The notes: generated from the sequence alone by a model not told the origin. DNA of 64,000 nt from Mycobacterium hubeiense (GCF_002838065.1 NZ_PIZU01000026.1:1-64000); one strand, 5' to 3'. Shown: positions 10,218-19,623, counted from the stretch's first letter. A program made the numbers and translations.

Positions 10218-10827
10218 ACACGACTTCGAGACGCTTAACAGCGAAACGATCTACGTCGGAAAGATTTTCGCGCTGCGCGCCGACGAGGTGCGTATGCCGG
10301 GCGGCAACGTCGCCCGCCGTGAAGTCGTCGAACATTTCGGCGCGGTGGCCGTGGTTGCGATGGATGACGACGACAACATCGTGCTCGTGTACCAGTACCG
10401 CCATCCGCTGGGCCGGCGGTTGTGGGAGCTGCCGGCAGGGCTTCTCGATCTGGGCGGCGAACCGCCGCACGTGACCGCGGCGCGCGAGCTCGAAGAAGAA
10501 GCGGGTCTGGCCGCCAGAAACTGGCGGACGCTGGTCGATCTGGATTCCACGCCAGGCTTTTCCGACGAGAGCGTGCGGGTCTATCTGGCCACCGGGCTGA
10601 CCGATGTTGGTCGACCGCACGCCCACGACGAGGAAGCCGATCTGACCGTGAAATGGTTCCCGTTGTCGGAGGCGGTCCGTATGGTGCTGGGTGGTGAGAT
10701 CGCCAATGCCATTGCGGTGGCGGGGATTCTCGCCGCGCACACCGCGACCGAGGCCACGCTGAGGCCGGTGGACGCCCCGTGGGTCGACAGGCCGACGGCC
10801 TTCGCGCGCCGGAAGGGACACCAATGA
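10210..10827 (+). CDS. NUDIX ADP-ribose pyrophosphatase (Rv1700-like)
   Basis: The 205-aa orthologue of Rv1700 hydrolyses ADP-ribose to AMP and ribose-5-phosphate. The N-terminal dimerisation region begins MAEHDFETLNSETIYVGKI. The NUDIX box (AARELEEEAGL, with preceding Gly) lies near residues 84-106. GTG 10210 sits inside the end of pyrG and gives the conserved MAEHDFET start. Its stop overlaps the xerD ATG (ATGA), so pyrG, this gene and xerD form a coupled operon as in M. tuberculosis. Confidence 0.93.
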
Positions 10828-11771
10828 CCACCTTCAGGTCGGCGTTGGAGGACCAGGTGCAGGGTTACCTGGACCATCTGACGATCGAGCGGGGCGTGGC
10901 CGCGAACACCTTGAGCTCATACCGCCGCGACCTTCGGCGATATGTCGCACATCTGACCGAGCGGGGAGTCGACGATCTCGCCAAGGTCACCGAGACCGAC
11001 GTCAGCGACTTCTTGGTGTCGCTGCGTCGCGGCGACCCGGACACCGGGACCCCGCCACTGTCGGCGGTCTCGGCGGCCCGGGCCGTCGTCGCCGTGCGCG
11101 GCCTGCACCGGTTCGCGGCCGCCGAGGGGCTCACCGAACTGGACGTCGCGCGTGCGGTCAAACCGCCCACCCCGAGCCGGCGGCTGCCCAAGAGCCTGAC
11201 CATCGACGAGGTGCTGGCCCTGTTGGAGGCCGCCGGCGGCGAGAGCGAGGCGGATGGACCACTGACGCTGCGCAACCGGGCGCTGCTGGAAGTGCTGTAC
11301 TCCACCGGCGCGCGCATCTCCGAAGCTGTCGGTCTGGACCTCGACGATATCGACACCGAAGCGCGGTCAGTGCTATTGCACGGCAAGGGCGGTAAGCAGC
11401 GGCTGGTGCCGATCGGCCGGCCGGCCGTCGCCGCGCTGGACGCCTACCTGGTGCGCGGACGACCGGACCTGGCCCGTCGTGGCCGGGGCACGCCGGCGAT
11501 CTTCCTCAACGCCCGCGGCGGGCGGCTATCCCGGCAGAGCGCATGGCAGGTGCTGCAAGACGCCGCCGAGCGCGCGGGCATCACGTCGGCGGTATCACCA
11601 CACGTGCTGCGGCACTCGTTCGCCACCCACCTGCTCGACGGCGGTGCCGACGTCCGGGTGGTGCAGGAACTACTCGGCCACGCATCGGTGACCACCACGC
11701 AGATCTACACGATGGTCACCGTGCACGCGCTGCGTGAGGTATGGGCGGGGGCGCATCCGCGGGCGCGGTAG
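10824..11771 (+). CDS. xerD: Site-specific tyrosine recombinase XerD
   Basis: A 315-aa tyrosine recombinase that, with XerC, resolves chromosome dimers at dif. The N-terminal SAM-like DNA-binding domain includes YLDHLTIERGVAANTLSSYR. The catalytic domain shows Arg in TGARISEAVGLD (~163), the HxxR box HVLRHSF (~260-266), a C-terminal His in LGHASVTTTQ and nucleophile Tyr in TTQIYT (~295). The length agrees with mycobacterial XerD. It overlaps the NUDIX stop by four bases and is the last gene of the syntenic run. Confidence 0.94.
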   Translation: MTTFRSALEDQVQGYLDHLTIERGVAANTLSSYRRDLRRYVAHLTERGVDDLAKVTETDVSDFLVSLRRGDPDTGTPPLSAVSAARAVVAVRGLHRFAAAEGLTELDVARAVKPPTPSRRLPKSLTIDEVLALLEAAGGESEADGPLTLRNRALLEVLYSTGARISEAVGLDLDDIDTEARSVLLHGKGGKQRLVPIGRPAVAALDAYLVRGRPDLARRGRGTPAIFLNARGGRLSRQSAWQVLQDAAERAGITSAVSPHVLRHSFATHLLDGGADVRVVQELLGHASVTTTQIYTMVTVHALREVWAGAHPRAR

Positions 11772-11835
11772 CCGCTTGAACGCCTTTACGGCGGCTACGC
11801 TGAGATTCGCGACTGTCAGAGGAGGCGGGAATGCG

Positions 11836-12384
11836 ATGACGAGCGTCCACCTGCCTGGGCTGCTGTCAATTGAGGAGTGGGATGCGCGCCCAGAGGACAA
11901 CAGCGCCCACTTCGAGCTGCAGGAGGGCGTGCTTATCGTGACTCCGAGGCCACTGCGACCCCATGCAAGGGCGGTGTTCCGTATCGCGAAGCAACTTGAT
12001 GATCAGCTGCCAGATGATCTGGAAGCGCTCATCGAGTTCGAGGTCTGTGTCGATGACTCCTACCCGCCCACCGTTCGCATCCCCGACATCGTTATCACGC
12101 GCAAGGCTGGCTCGGATAAACGCTTGGACGGCTCGGATGTACTGGTCGCGATCGAGGTGGTGTCACCCGGTTCCAGACGAACGGATACCGTCACCAAGCG
12201 ATCGGAATACGCGGAGGCGGGGATCGGGCACTACTGGATCATCGAGCTCGGCCCGCCGGCAACACTTACGGCACTCCATCTAGCAGGCGATTTCGGCTAC
12301 CAGGAATCACCATCGATCACCGGCAGATTCACGACGAGCGTTCCCGCCGCACTGCACCTCGACCTTGACGGCCTGGGAGATTGA
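11836..12384 (+). CDS. Uma2-family (DUF820) PD-(D/E)XK protein
   Basis: A 182-aa Uma2-family protein, distantly related to restriction endonuclease folds. Likely active-site elements are Glu in the EFEVCVDDS region, Asp in IPDIVI and the EVVSPGSRRTDTVTKRSEYA motif typical of the family. ATG 11836 has a strong AGGAGG at 11820, and TACGCT (11796-11801) is a possible -10. It is not part of the M. tuberculosis gene order and is probably acquired. Its biological role is unknown for the family. Confidence 0.82.
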   Translation: MTSVHLPGLLSIEEWDARPEDNSAHFELQEGVLIVTPRPLRPHARAVFRIAKQLDDQLPDDLEALIEFEVCVDDSYPPTVRIPDIVITRKAGSDKRLDGSDVLVAIEVVSPGSRRTDTVTKRSEYAEAGIGHYWIIELGPPATLTALHLAGDFGYQESPSITGRFTTSVPAALHLDLDGLGD

Positions 12385-12395
12385 CATCTGCTGCG

Positions 12396-15300
12396 TCACG
12401 CGAGCAGCCCGCGGATATCGTCGGCGGTGATGGCCGAGCCGAAGGCATTGCCGTCGTCGATGACGCTGGCGAACAGCTTTGCCTTGCGGGCGTTGAGCGC
12501 CACGACCTTTTCCTCGATGGTGTCGCGGGCGATGAGCCTGTACACCATCACGTTGCGGCTCTGGCCGATGCGGTGGGTGCGGTCGATGGCTTGGGCCTCA
12601 GTGGCCGGGTTCCACCACGGATCGAGTAGGAAACAATAGTCGGCCTCGGTCAGGTTCAGCCCGAACCCACCGGCCTTGAGGCTGATCAGGAACACCGGCG
12701 CGGTTCCGTCCTTGAACCGTTGGATCACCGTGGCGCGGTTGCGGGTTCGCCCGTCAAGGTAGCAGTAGTCGATACCCTCGGTGTCGAGGCGGTCGCGGAC
12801 TCGGCCGAGGAAGCGGGTGAACTGACTGAAGACCAGCGCGCGGTGGCCACCGTCGGCGACATCGCGCAGGTGCTCGGTGAGCACGTCGATCTTCGCGCTG
12901 GCCAACGCGTCGTGTGCGGGGTCCACGAGACCGGGGTGCAGCGCCATCTGTCGTAGCACGGTCAGCGATTTCAGGATGGTGAAGCGGTGCTTGTGCATGT
13001 CATCGAGCAGCCCGAGCACCTTTTGGCGCTCGCGGTGCAGCCGCTTGTCATAGAGCGTGCGATGCCGGACCGGCAGGTCGATGTCGAGGACCTGCTCCTG
13101 CTTGGCGGGCAGCTCGGTGGCGACGAGCTCCTTGGTGCGGCGCTTCACCAGCGGCTTGATTCGGCGGCGAAACAGCGCGAGAAGCTCCGGGTCGCCGGTC
13201 TTCTCGATCGGCTTGGCATAGAAGTCGGCGAACTTCGTCGGGCTGGGGAACAGCCCGGGCGCGGTGATCGACAGCAGTGACCACAGCTCCATGAGGTTGT
13301 TCTCCATCGGCGTGCCGGTGATGGCCAGCTTGAACGGCGCGGCCAGCTTGCGTGCGCAGTGGTAGGTCTTGGCGTGGCGGTTCTTCACGTACTGAGCTTC
13401 GTCCAGAATCAGCCCCGACCAAGGCCGGGCGGCGTGGGAGTCGAAGTCAAGCCGGAACAGGGTGTACGAGGTGACGACGACGTCGGCACCCGCGGCCAGC
13501 TCGTCGAGGTCGGCGCCGGCGCGCCGCAGGGTGTCGGTGACCGCGACCACCGACAGTCCGGGAGCGAACCGCGCGGCCTCGGCGGCCCAGTTCGCGACCA
13601 CACTCGACGGGGCAACCACCAGGAACGGTGGCGTGCCCGAATTCTCTTCTCGGACACGGCAGATCAGCGCCAGCGACTGAACGGTCTTGCCGAGGCCCAT
13701 GTCGTCGGCCAGGATCCCACCAAGCCCATAGGTGAACAATGTGGCCAGCCACCCGAAGCCGTCGGCCTGATACGGCCGCAGGTCCGCGGACAATCCGGCC
13801 GGAAGGGAAACCGGTTCCAGGCCCTGCAGGGCGCGCAGTCCGTCGACCTGGCGGCACCATTCGTCAGCCTGTCGCGTCACCACGCCGAGCTCGGCGAGTT
13901 CGTCGAACAATCCGACCTGGAAACGGCTGATCCGCGTCGGCCCTTCCTCGGCGTCGGTCAGCGCGCGGGCTTCTTCGATCAGTTGGCGCAGCTTCACAAG
14001 TTCAGGCTTGTCCAACGCGAAGTAGGCGCCGTCGGAAAGCAGCAGGTGCGATTGCCCGGACGCGAGCGCGGTGAACACCGTGACGAACGGAACCTGTTTG
14101 CCCTCAACGCTGATCGTGACACCCAGGTCGAACCAGTCGGTCTCACCGGGGACGGCATCAGTCGTCACCGAGACGACGAGGGAGCCGCCGGCCTCGCGGT
14201 AATCCGCGGGATCTCCGATGACCTCAAGCGCGATATCGGGATGCTCGACGAGCAGCGGCTGTAGCTCGGTGGCGAACCGCATCGTCTCTAGGTCGGACAG
14301 CCGCGTCGGCATGAGGGTGCCGTCGGTGGCGCGCAACCCGAAGCGCTCCAACGGGGCGTCGATGCTGGCTGCGAGCGTGTTCTCCGCGGCGACGTCGCGG
14401 TAGCCGGCATCGGTCATATTACCGACAGGTGCGCGAAACTCGTTGTCGCCCACGCGGTATGCCCACTCCCACGACAGCTCCAAGTCATGTTCGGCTTGGT
14501 AGGTGGCGCACAGCACCAATGCAGGCCCGGCGATCGCCGGTGGGGTGAACGACTCGTCCGACGAGGTGAACGCCGCGACGTGGCGCAGTCTCGGGTAGTA
14601 CTCGGTGGCGAACCGGGCCGCCTCCTCCGCGGGTATCACCAGGGATTCGTCGCCGAGCGCCATGCGTTGCAGCGGCGCCGGCGCGGGCGATTCCAGGCGA
14701 GCCAGCCGCAACCCGCCGTCGGTGTACACCACGCCGTGACCCGACGATCCGATGAACGCCATTGGCCGTACTTCTACGCCGTCGACATGAAGCACGGGAG
14801 TGACTGCAAGACCACCGGATTCGTCGAGGCTGACGTCGAGGCACAGCAGCGCCGTGGCGTACCAAGGCACATCCTGTCGCGCACCGGCCTGCACCAGTCG
14901 CACGCCCACTCGTCGCGCCTCGTCGAGCAGCGGCCACAGTTGCGGCGAGTCGAACTGCAGCAGCGGGATCGTCTTCATGTCCCCGTACGAATAGTGGTAG
15001 TAGCCGGTCGAATTCGACGTGCGGTAGGTCGCGTAGAACTCCCGCACCAGCCGAACCTGAGCGTCCGGATAACCGTCGTGGCGCAACATGTCGACCTTGC
15101 TCCAGCTCAAGTTCCCCGCGACCCAGCCGCCCCGCTTGCCGGGGCGCACCAGCCGCGCATCAAGCGCAGGCGATTGGCCGGGTTGGGAAACGGTCAGCTC
15201 GATTGCCAGCGGCGTGGTGGACGCGTCGAACGAGGGATCCGCGGGAAGCAACGCATCCAGCGACTGCCGCCACAACGGAACGGCCGCGGGCGGCGGCTTG

Positions 15301-15623
15301 TGTTGGACGCCGGCCTTGGTCGTCCAGGAGGCCGCGATGACGATCGCCGCAACATGCTTGCAGTCCTCCTGCATCGGACAACTACACGACCCGCCGTCGA
15401 CGGCCCACGCGTCACCACGATCCGGGAACAGCTGCACCGTTGTGGTGTACATACGACCCCGGTTGCCTCGAACGTTGCCGAGCAGGCTGCCCGCGTCGGG
15501 GTCCCACAGGCTGCGAATCACCCGGCCCTCGCGCGCGTAGACGACTCCGCGGCGATAGGTTTCGGCACCGAGCAGCGCGAGGGCACTTGACAGGTCGATT
15601 GACGGGAACACCATCGACTTCAC
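12396..15623 (-). CDS. SNF2-family DEAD/DEAH helicase with SWIM zinc finger (HelZ-like)
   Basis: About 1075 aa, somewhat longer than M. tuberculosis HelZ (Rv2101). An N-terminal SWIM zinc finger (CSCPMQEDCKHVAAI) is present. A SNF2 ATPase half with Walker A ADDMGLGKTVQSLAL and DEAQ-type Walker B LILDEAQYVKN lies at the C-terminal side. A helicase-C half carries LVFSQFTRFLGRVRDRL, LKAGGFGLNLT and DRTHRIGQ. It probably remodels DNA-protein complexes or acts in repair or defence. GTG 15623 or ATG 15614 are the likely starts; the longer ORF N terminus lacks family features. It is convergent with the Uma2 gene. Confidence 0.9.
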   Translation of the reverse strand: MKSMVFPSIDLSSALALLGAETYRRGVVYAREGRVIRSLWDPDAGSLLGNVRGNRGRMYTTTVQLFPDRGDAWAVDGGSCSCPMQEDCKHVAAIVIAASWTTKAGVQHKPPPAAVPLWRQSLDALLPADPSFDASTTPLAIELTVSQPGQSPALDARLVRPGKRGGWVAGNLSWSKVDMLRHDGYPDAQVRLVREFYATYRTSNSTGYYHYSYGDMKTIPLLQFDSPQLWPLLDEARRVGVRLVQAGARQDVPWYATALLCLDVSLDESGGLAVTPVLHVDGVEVRPMAFIGSSGHGVVYTDGGLRLARLESPAPAPLQRMALGDESLVIPAEEAARFATEYYPRLRHVAAFTSSDESFTPPAIAGPALVLCATYQAEHDLELSWEWAYRVGDNEFRAPVGNMTDAGYRDVAAENTLAASIDAPLERFGLRATDGTLMPTRLSDLETMRFATELQPLLVEHPDIALEVIGDPADYREAGGSLVVSVTTDAVPGETDWFDLGVTISVEGKQVPFVTVFTALASGQSHLLLSDGAYFALDKPELVKLRQLIEEARALTDAEEGPTRISRFQVGLFDELAELGVVTRQADEWCRQVDGLRALQGLEPVSLPAGLSADLRPYQADGFGWLATLFTYGLGGILADDMGLGKTVQSLALICRVREENSGTPPFLVVAPSSVVANWAAEAARFAPGLSVVAVTDTLRRAGADLDELAAGADVVVTSYTLFRLDFDSHAARPWSGLILDEAQYVKNRHAKTYHCARKLAAPFKLAITGTPMENNLMELWSLLSITAPGLFPSPTKFADFYAKPIEKTGDPELLALFRRRIKPLVKRRTKELVATELPAKQEQVLDIDLPVRHRTLYDKRLHRERQKVLGLLDDMHKHRFTILKSLTVLRQMALHPGLVDPAHDALASAKIDVLTEHLRDVADGGHRALVFSQFTRFLGRVRDRLDTEGIDYCYLDGRTRNRATVIQRFKDGTAPVFLISLKAGGFGLNLTEADYCFLLDPWWNPATEAQAIDRTHRIGQSRNVMVYRLIARDTIEEKVVALNARKAKLFASVIDDGNAFGSAITADDIRGLLA

Positions 15624-15739
15624 GCCCGCACCGTATCGGCGGGGTCCGACGTGAAGCCTCAACCACGCCGCGCGACAGCCCAAACTGGTGCAGCTGAGGT
15701 TTGGGATTCTCGTGTGGCGATGACTTACACCCCAAAAGA

Positions 15740-16495
15740 TCAGCCGGCCAGGTACTCCGACTCCAGCACGATGTCGGGCACCAGCGTCTGATACTCACCG
15801 TGGGCCTTGTGCTCCACGGTGTGGAAGAGCTTGCCCTGCTGTTGATTCATGTACTCGCGGTACTTCGGCGAGCCGGGGATCAGGATGTTGTCGGCCACCA
15901 CGATCGAACCGCGATGCAGCCATCCGCGGTCAAGGATGCTCTGCAGGTCGGGCAGATAGGCCTTCTTGTCGTGATCGATGAACAACAAGTCCAATTTGCC
16001 TGGGGCGAAACCGTACTGGGTGGCCAAAGTGTCCAGCGTGCGGCCGCCGTCGCCAATGGTCCCGACGACGCAGGTGACTCGGTCGGCCACCCCGGCGTGC
16101 GCCCAGATGCGCCTGGCGATCTCGGCGTTGGCCTCAGCAAGTTCCACCGAGAACACCTTCGCGGTCGGTGCGGCCCGGGCGATGCGCAGCGAGCCGTAAC
16201 CGCAGTAGGTGCCCAGTTCAAGCGCCAGCGCGGGATTCGCTTTACGCACCGCGGCGTCGAGCAGTTCGCCCTTCTCGTCGCCGACGTTGATCAGAAACGA
16301 CTTCTCGTACGCGAACCTGTCGATGGTGGCGATGACGTCATCGATATCGCCCTCGCGGGCATTGGCGACGACGTAATCGGCCGCCGCGGCTTCGCGCCCG
16401 TCGCCGATCTGGCCCGTCTTGGTGATATTTCGGGCACCGAGCGCCAGCCGCAAAAACGACCACCGCAGCAGCGGCATCCGCTGTTTCCAGTTCAT
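15740..16495 (-). CDS. O-methyltransferase (Rv1703c-like, COMT family)
   Basis: A 251-aa class I SAM-dependent methyltransferase. Motif I is ALELGTYCGYGSLRIA, the acidic SAM-ribose site is VFSVELAEANAEIA, and the catalytic metal-site stretch is LDLLFIDHDKKAYLPDL. M. tuberculosis carries a catechol-O-methyltransferase gene (Rv1703c) at the equivalent place after xerD. Its ATG overlaps the stop of the AraC gene upstream (ATGA), so both are cotranscribed and coupled. The substrate is probably a small phenolic compound; unproven. Confidence 0.85.
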   Translation of the reverse strand: MNWKQRMPLLRWSFLRLALGARNITKTGQIGDGREAAAADYVVANAREGDIDDVIATIDRFAYEKSFLINVGDEKGELLDAAVRKANPALALELGTYCGYGSLRIARAAPTAKVFSVELAEANAEIARRIWAHAGVADRVTCVVGTIGDGGRTLDTLATQYGFAPGKLDLLFIDHDKKAYLPDLQSILDRGWLHRGSIVVADNILIPGSPKYREYMNQQQGKLFHTVEHKAHGEYQTLVPDIVLESEYLAG

Positions 16496-17340
16496 GCCGT
16501 TGAGGTTAGCGGTGCTCCCTCGCTGACGCGCCGTCGATACGAGGACGGTGACTCGCCGCAGAACTGGGCGAAGGCCCTGCTGAACGACCCGAGGCTGTCG
16601 AAACCCACTGCGGTGGCGGTCTTTTGAACGGACTGGCCGGGTGAGGCGAGCAGTGCCATCGCACGCAGCATGCGAGCGTGCAGCAGATACGTCCGCCAGG
16701 ACAAGCCGAGCTTGAGCTGGAATTGCCGGCGCAACGTCCGCTCCGAGACCGCGACGGCGCGGCTGACCTCCTCGGCGGTCACCGAATCCAGATGCGCTTT
16801 GGTGTAGGCCATGGCGGCGGCCACCACCGGGTCGTCCGACGTCGGCAAGCTCAGCGGTGCCTCGCGGTCCAGCGCGTCGGACACCAGGTGCCCCAGGGTG
16901 CGGAAGAACGCGTCGGAGACCTCGTCGCTGTCCGCGCGGTCGATGGACCAGCGCAACGCGTAGAGCATCATTTCGCGCAGCAGCGGCGAGACCGCGAGGA
17001 TCCGGGCACGGTCACCGGAGTACGGAATGAGTTGTGGATCGAACATCACCGCGACGACCTGAACGGGCGGCACCATCGTCGCCTGGTGTTCGAGCCCGAC
17101 CGGCAGCCACACCGCCTGTTGTGGCGGAAGCATATAGTGCGCTGACGCCGTCTCGACCTCGACGACGCCGCCGACGGCGTACTGAATCTGGTGCATGTCG
17201 TGGGAGTGCCAGCCCGTCACCAGGTGGTCGCCCTCGTACAGGTGACTGCCGGCCAGAGCGCGCCCGCCGCGGCGCAACTCCACCCGCCCGATTCTGGCCG
17301 ATTCGGCTAAGCCTTTGGCCGAACGCGCAGAGACGGTCAT
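16492..17340 (-). CDS. AraC-family transcriptional regulator
   Basis: 282 aa. The N-terminal cupin-like sensing part contains HSHDMHQIQYAVGG and LPPQQAVWLPVG. The C-terminal double HTH contains AVSERTLRRQFQLKLGLSWR and ATAVGFDSLGSFSRAFAQF. The ORF extends further upstream, but the protein starts at ATG 17340 (MTVSARSAKG), because the extension lies inside the divergent amidohydrolase. It shares a 24-bp intergenic space with that gene and is followed by the O-methyltransferase. It probably controls itself and its divergent neighbour. Confidence 0.9.
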   Translation of the reverse strand: MTVSARSAKGLAESARIGRVELRRGGRALAGSHLYEGDHLVTGWHSHDMHQIQYAVGGVVEVETASAHYMLPPQQAVWLPVGLEHQATMVPPVQVVAVMFDPQLIPYSGDRARILAVSPLLREMMLYALRWSIDRADSDEVSDAFFRTLGHLVSDALDREAPLSLPTSDDPVVAAAMAYTKAHLDSVTAEEVSRAVAVSERTLRRQFQLKLGLSWRTYLLHARMLRAMALLASPGQSVQKTATAVGFDSLGSFSRAFAQFCGESPSSYRRRVSEGAPLTSTA

Positions 17341-17364
17341 AGCGCTAGACGGTACTACTTGGGT
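17341..17364. promoter_or_regulatory. 24-bp divergent promoter region (AraC / amidohydrolase)
   Basis: The minus strand has TACCGT (17354 to 17349) 8 bases before the AraC ATG, which fits a leaderless mycobacterial promoter. On the plus strand TACTAC (17353-17358) is 6 bases before ATG 17365 but lacks the usual final T. The two boxes share one TA step. A promoter for the plus gene further upstream, inside araC, is also possible. Confidence 0.4.
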
Positions 17365-18627
17365 ATGAACGTCAACGACCTGATCCTGGTGAGCATCGAC
17401 GACCACGTCGTGGAACCGCCCGACATGTTCCTGCGCCACGTTCCGGACAAATACAAGGACGAGGCCCCGATCGTGGTCACCGACGAAAAGGGCGTCGACC
17501 AGTGGATGTACCAGGGCCGCCCGCAGGGCGTCAGCGGCTTGAACGCCGTGGTGTCGTGGCCGCCCGAGGAGTGGGGCCGCGACCCGGCCGGGTTCGCCGA
17601 GATGCGGCCCGGGGTGTACGACGTCCACGAGCGCGTCCGCGATATGAACCGCAACGGCATTTTGGCCTCGATGTGCTTCCCGACGTTCACCGGATTCTCG
17701 GCGCGCCACCTCAACATGCATCGCGAGCATGTGACGTTGGTGATGGTGTCGGCGTACAACGACTGGCACATCGACGAGTGGGCGGGCTCGTATCCGGGCC
17801 GCTTCATCCCGATCGCGGTGCTGCCGACGTGGAACCCCGAAGCAATGTGCGCCGAGATCCGTCGCGTCGCCGCCAAGGGCTGCCGCGCCGTGACGATGCC
17901 GGAGCTGCCGCACCTCGAAGGGCTGCCCAGCTATCACGACGAGGACTACTGGGGGCCGGTGTTCCGCACGCTGTCGGAGGAGAACGTGGTGATGTGCCTG
18001 CACATCGGCACCGGCTTCGGCGCGATCAGCATGGCGCCCAACGCACCCATCGACAACCTGATCATCCTGGCCACCCAGGTGTCGGCGATGTGCGCACAGG
18101 ATCTGCTGTGGGGGCCGGCGATGCGCAACTATCCCGACCTGAAGTTCGCGTTCTCCGAGGGCGGCATCGGCTGGATCCCGTTCTATCTGGACCGCAGCGA
18201 CCGGCACTACACCAACCAGAAGTGGCTGCGCCGCGACTTCGGCGACAAGCTGCCCAGCGAGGTGTTCCGCGAGCACTCGCTGGCGTGCTACGTCACCGAC
18301 AAGACATCGCTGAAGCTGCGCCACGAGATCGGCATCGACAACATCGCGTGGGAGTGCGACTACCCGCATTCGGACTGCTTCTGGCCCGACGCGCCCGAGC
18401 AGGTGCTGGCCGAGCTCGAAGCCGCAGGCGCCGACGACTCCGACATCAACAAGATCACGTGGGAGAACTCCTGCCGGTTCTTCAGCTGGGACCCGTTCAC
18501 ATGGACGCCGCGGGAGCAGGCCAACGTGGGCGCGCTGCGGGCCAAGGCGACCGACGTCGACGTGTCGATCCGGCCGCGGGCGGAGTGGGCACGGCTCTAC
18601 GAACAGAAGCAGCTCGCCAAGGCGTGA
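17365..18627 (+). CDS. Amidohydrolase-family (amidohydrolase 2) metal-dependent hydrolase
   Basis: A 420-aa TIM-barrel amidohydrolase of the PF04909 type. An N-terminal metal-binding motif is degenerate (SIDDHVVEPPDMF). His in VMCLHIGTGFG and the C-terminal acidic site WECDYPHSDCFWP are recognisable. Relatives are often decarboxylases or hydrolases of aromatic or steroid intermediates; the substrate here is unknown. ATG 17365 gives the usual MNVNDLILVSIDDH start; TTG 17359 is an alternative. It is divergent from the AraC gene. Confidence 0.86.
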   Translation: MNVNDLILVSIDDHVVEPPDMFLRHVPDKYKDEAPIVVTDEKGVDQWMYQGRPQGVSGLNAVVSWPPEEWGRDPAGFAEMRPGVYDVHERVRDMNRNGILASMCFPTFTGFSARHLNMHREHVTLVMVSAYNDWHIDEWAGSYPGRFIPIAVLPTWNPEAMCAEIRRVAAKGCRAVTMPELPHLEGLPSYHDEDYWGPVFRTLSEENVVMCLHIGTGFGAISMAPNAPIDNLIILATQVSAMCAQDLLWGPAMRNYPDLKFAFSEGGIGWIPFYLDRSDRHYTNQKWLRRDFGDKLPSEVFREHSLACYVTDKTSLKLRHEIGIDNIAWECDYPHSDCFWPDAPEQVLAELEAAGADDSDINKITWENSCRFFSWDPFTWTPREQANVGALRAKATDVDVSIRPRAEWARLYEQKQLAKA

Positions 18628-18702
18628 GCCTGCCGGCGCCGCCATCTCGAATCGAAAGCGAGGTTGCCCGCGGGTCTGCCCATTCCGGTCCTGCCACGAC
18701 GT

Positions 18703-18708
18703 TAAACT
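18703..18708 (+). promoter_or_regulatory. -10 box of a leaderless soj leader
   Basis: TAAACT fits TANNNT and is followed by exactly seven bases and then ATG 18716, the spacing expected when transcription starts at the initiation codon. It would drive the mini-ORF at 18716-18763 and the soj-scpA-scpB-rluB-cmk-der operon. Confidence 0.55.
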
Positions 18709-18715
18709 TGCCCGG

Positions 18716-18763
18716 ATGTTCGCGAAGCCAGTCGGTTACCTGACCAGCGGTGGTCGGGTATGA
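18716..18763 (+). CDS. 15-aa upstream ORF overlapping soj
   Basis: The ORF encodes MFAKPVGYLTSGGRV and ends in TGA at 18761-18763, which overlaps the soj ATG at 18760 (ATGA). No Shine-Dalgarno precedes its ATG, but a -10 box with leaderless spacing does. Ribosomes loading on the 5' end would finish exactly at the soj start, so it may couple or set translation of the whole operon. The peptide itself may have no function. Confidence 0.55.
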   Translation: MFAKPVGYLTSGGRV

Positions 18764-19623
18764 GTGACGACGGCGGAGGCGGTGCCGAACTCGGCCTGAC
18801 CGGCCGCCCGCCGCGAACCATTCCCGAACCCAAGCCCAAGACCGCCCATGGTCCGGCGAAGGTCATCGCGATGTGCAACCAGAAGGGCGGCGTCGGCAAG
18901 ACCACGTCGACCATCAACCTCGGTGCCAGCCTCGCCGAGTACGGCCGGCGGGTGCTGCTGGTCGACCTCGACCCGCAGGGCGCGCTGTCGGCGGGGCTCG
19001 GCGTGCCGCACTACGAACTCGACCACACCATCCACAACCTGCTGGTCGAGCCGCGGGTGTCGATCGATGACGTGCTGATCCGCACCCGGGTCAAGCACAT
19101 GGACCTAGTGCCGTCCAACATCGATCTGTCCGCCGCGGAGATCCAGCTGGTCAACGAGGTGGGTCGCGAGCAGTCGCTGGCCCGCGCCCTGTATCCGGTG
19201 CTGGACCAGTACGACTACGTGCTGATCGACTGCCAGCCGTCGCTGGGTCTGCTCACGGTCAACGGGCTGGCATGCAGCGACGGCGTGATCATCCCGACCG
19301 AATGCGAGTACTTCTCGCTGCGCGGCCTGGCCCTGCTGACCGACACCGTCGACAAGGTGCACGACCGGCTCAACCCCAAGCTGTCCATCAGCGGCATCCT
19401 GATCACCCGCTACGACCCGCGCACCGTCAACTCCCGCGAGGTGATGGCGCGGGTCCTCGAGCGGTTCGGCGACTTGGTGTTCGACACCGTCATCACCCGC
19501 ACCGTGCGTTTCCCCGAGACCAGCGTCGCCGGCGAGCCGATCACCACATGGGCGCCGAAATCCGGTGGCGCCGAGGCATATCGGTCGTTGGCTCGCGAGG
19601 TCATCGACCGGTTCGGCGCGTGA
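18760..19623 (+). CDS. ParA/Soj-like chromosome-partitioning ATPase (Rv1708-like)
   Basis: A 287-aa ParA-family ATPase. The deviant Walker A KGGVGKTT is at residues 42-49 (CNQKGGVGKTTSTINLG). Switch motifs include LLVDLDPQGALSAGLG and YVLIDCQPSLGLLTVN. It is the orthologue of Rv1708, a second ParA-like protein beside scpAB and distinct from the parA near oriC. The ~30 N-terminal residues are variable and Gly/Pro-rich. Its start overlaps a 15-codon leader ORF and its stop overlaps the scpA GTG. A role with condensin in chromosome organisation is plausible. Confidence 0.93.
   Translation: MSDDGGGGAELGLTGRPPRTIPEPKPKTAHGPAKVIAMCNQKGGVGKTTSTINLGASLAEYGRRVLLVDLDPQGALSAGLGVPHYELDHTIHNLLVEPRVSIDDVLIRTRVKHMDLVPSNIDLSAAEIQLVNEVGREQSLARALYPVLDQYDYVLIDCQPSLGLLTVNGLACSDGVIIPTECEYFSLRGLALLTDTVDKVHDRLNPKLSISGILITRYDPRTVNSREVMARVLERFGDLVFDTVITRTVRFPETSVAGEPITTWAPKSGGAEAYRSLAREVIDRFGA

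Noticed and set aside
17341..18645. N-terminal extension of the AraC frame to 717 aa
   Set aside because: The extension is fully antisense to the well-conserved amidohydrolase and has no family motifs; the AraC protein starts at 17340.
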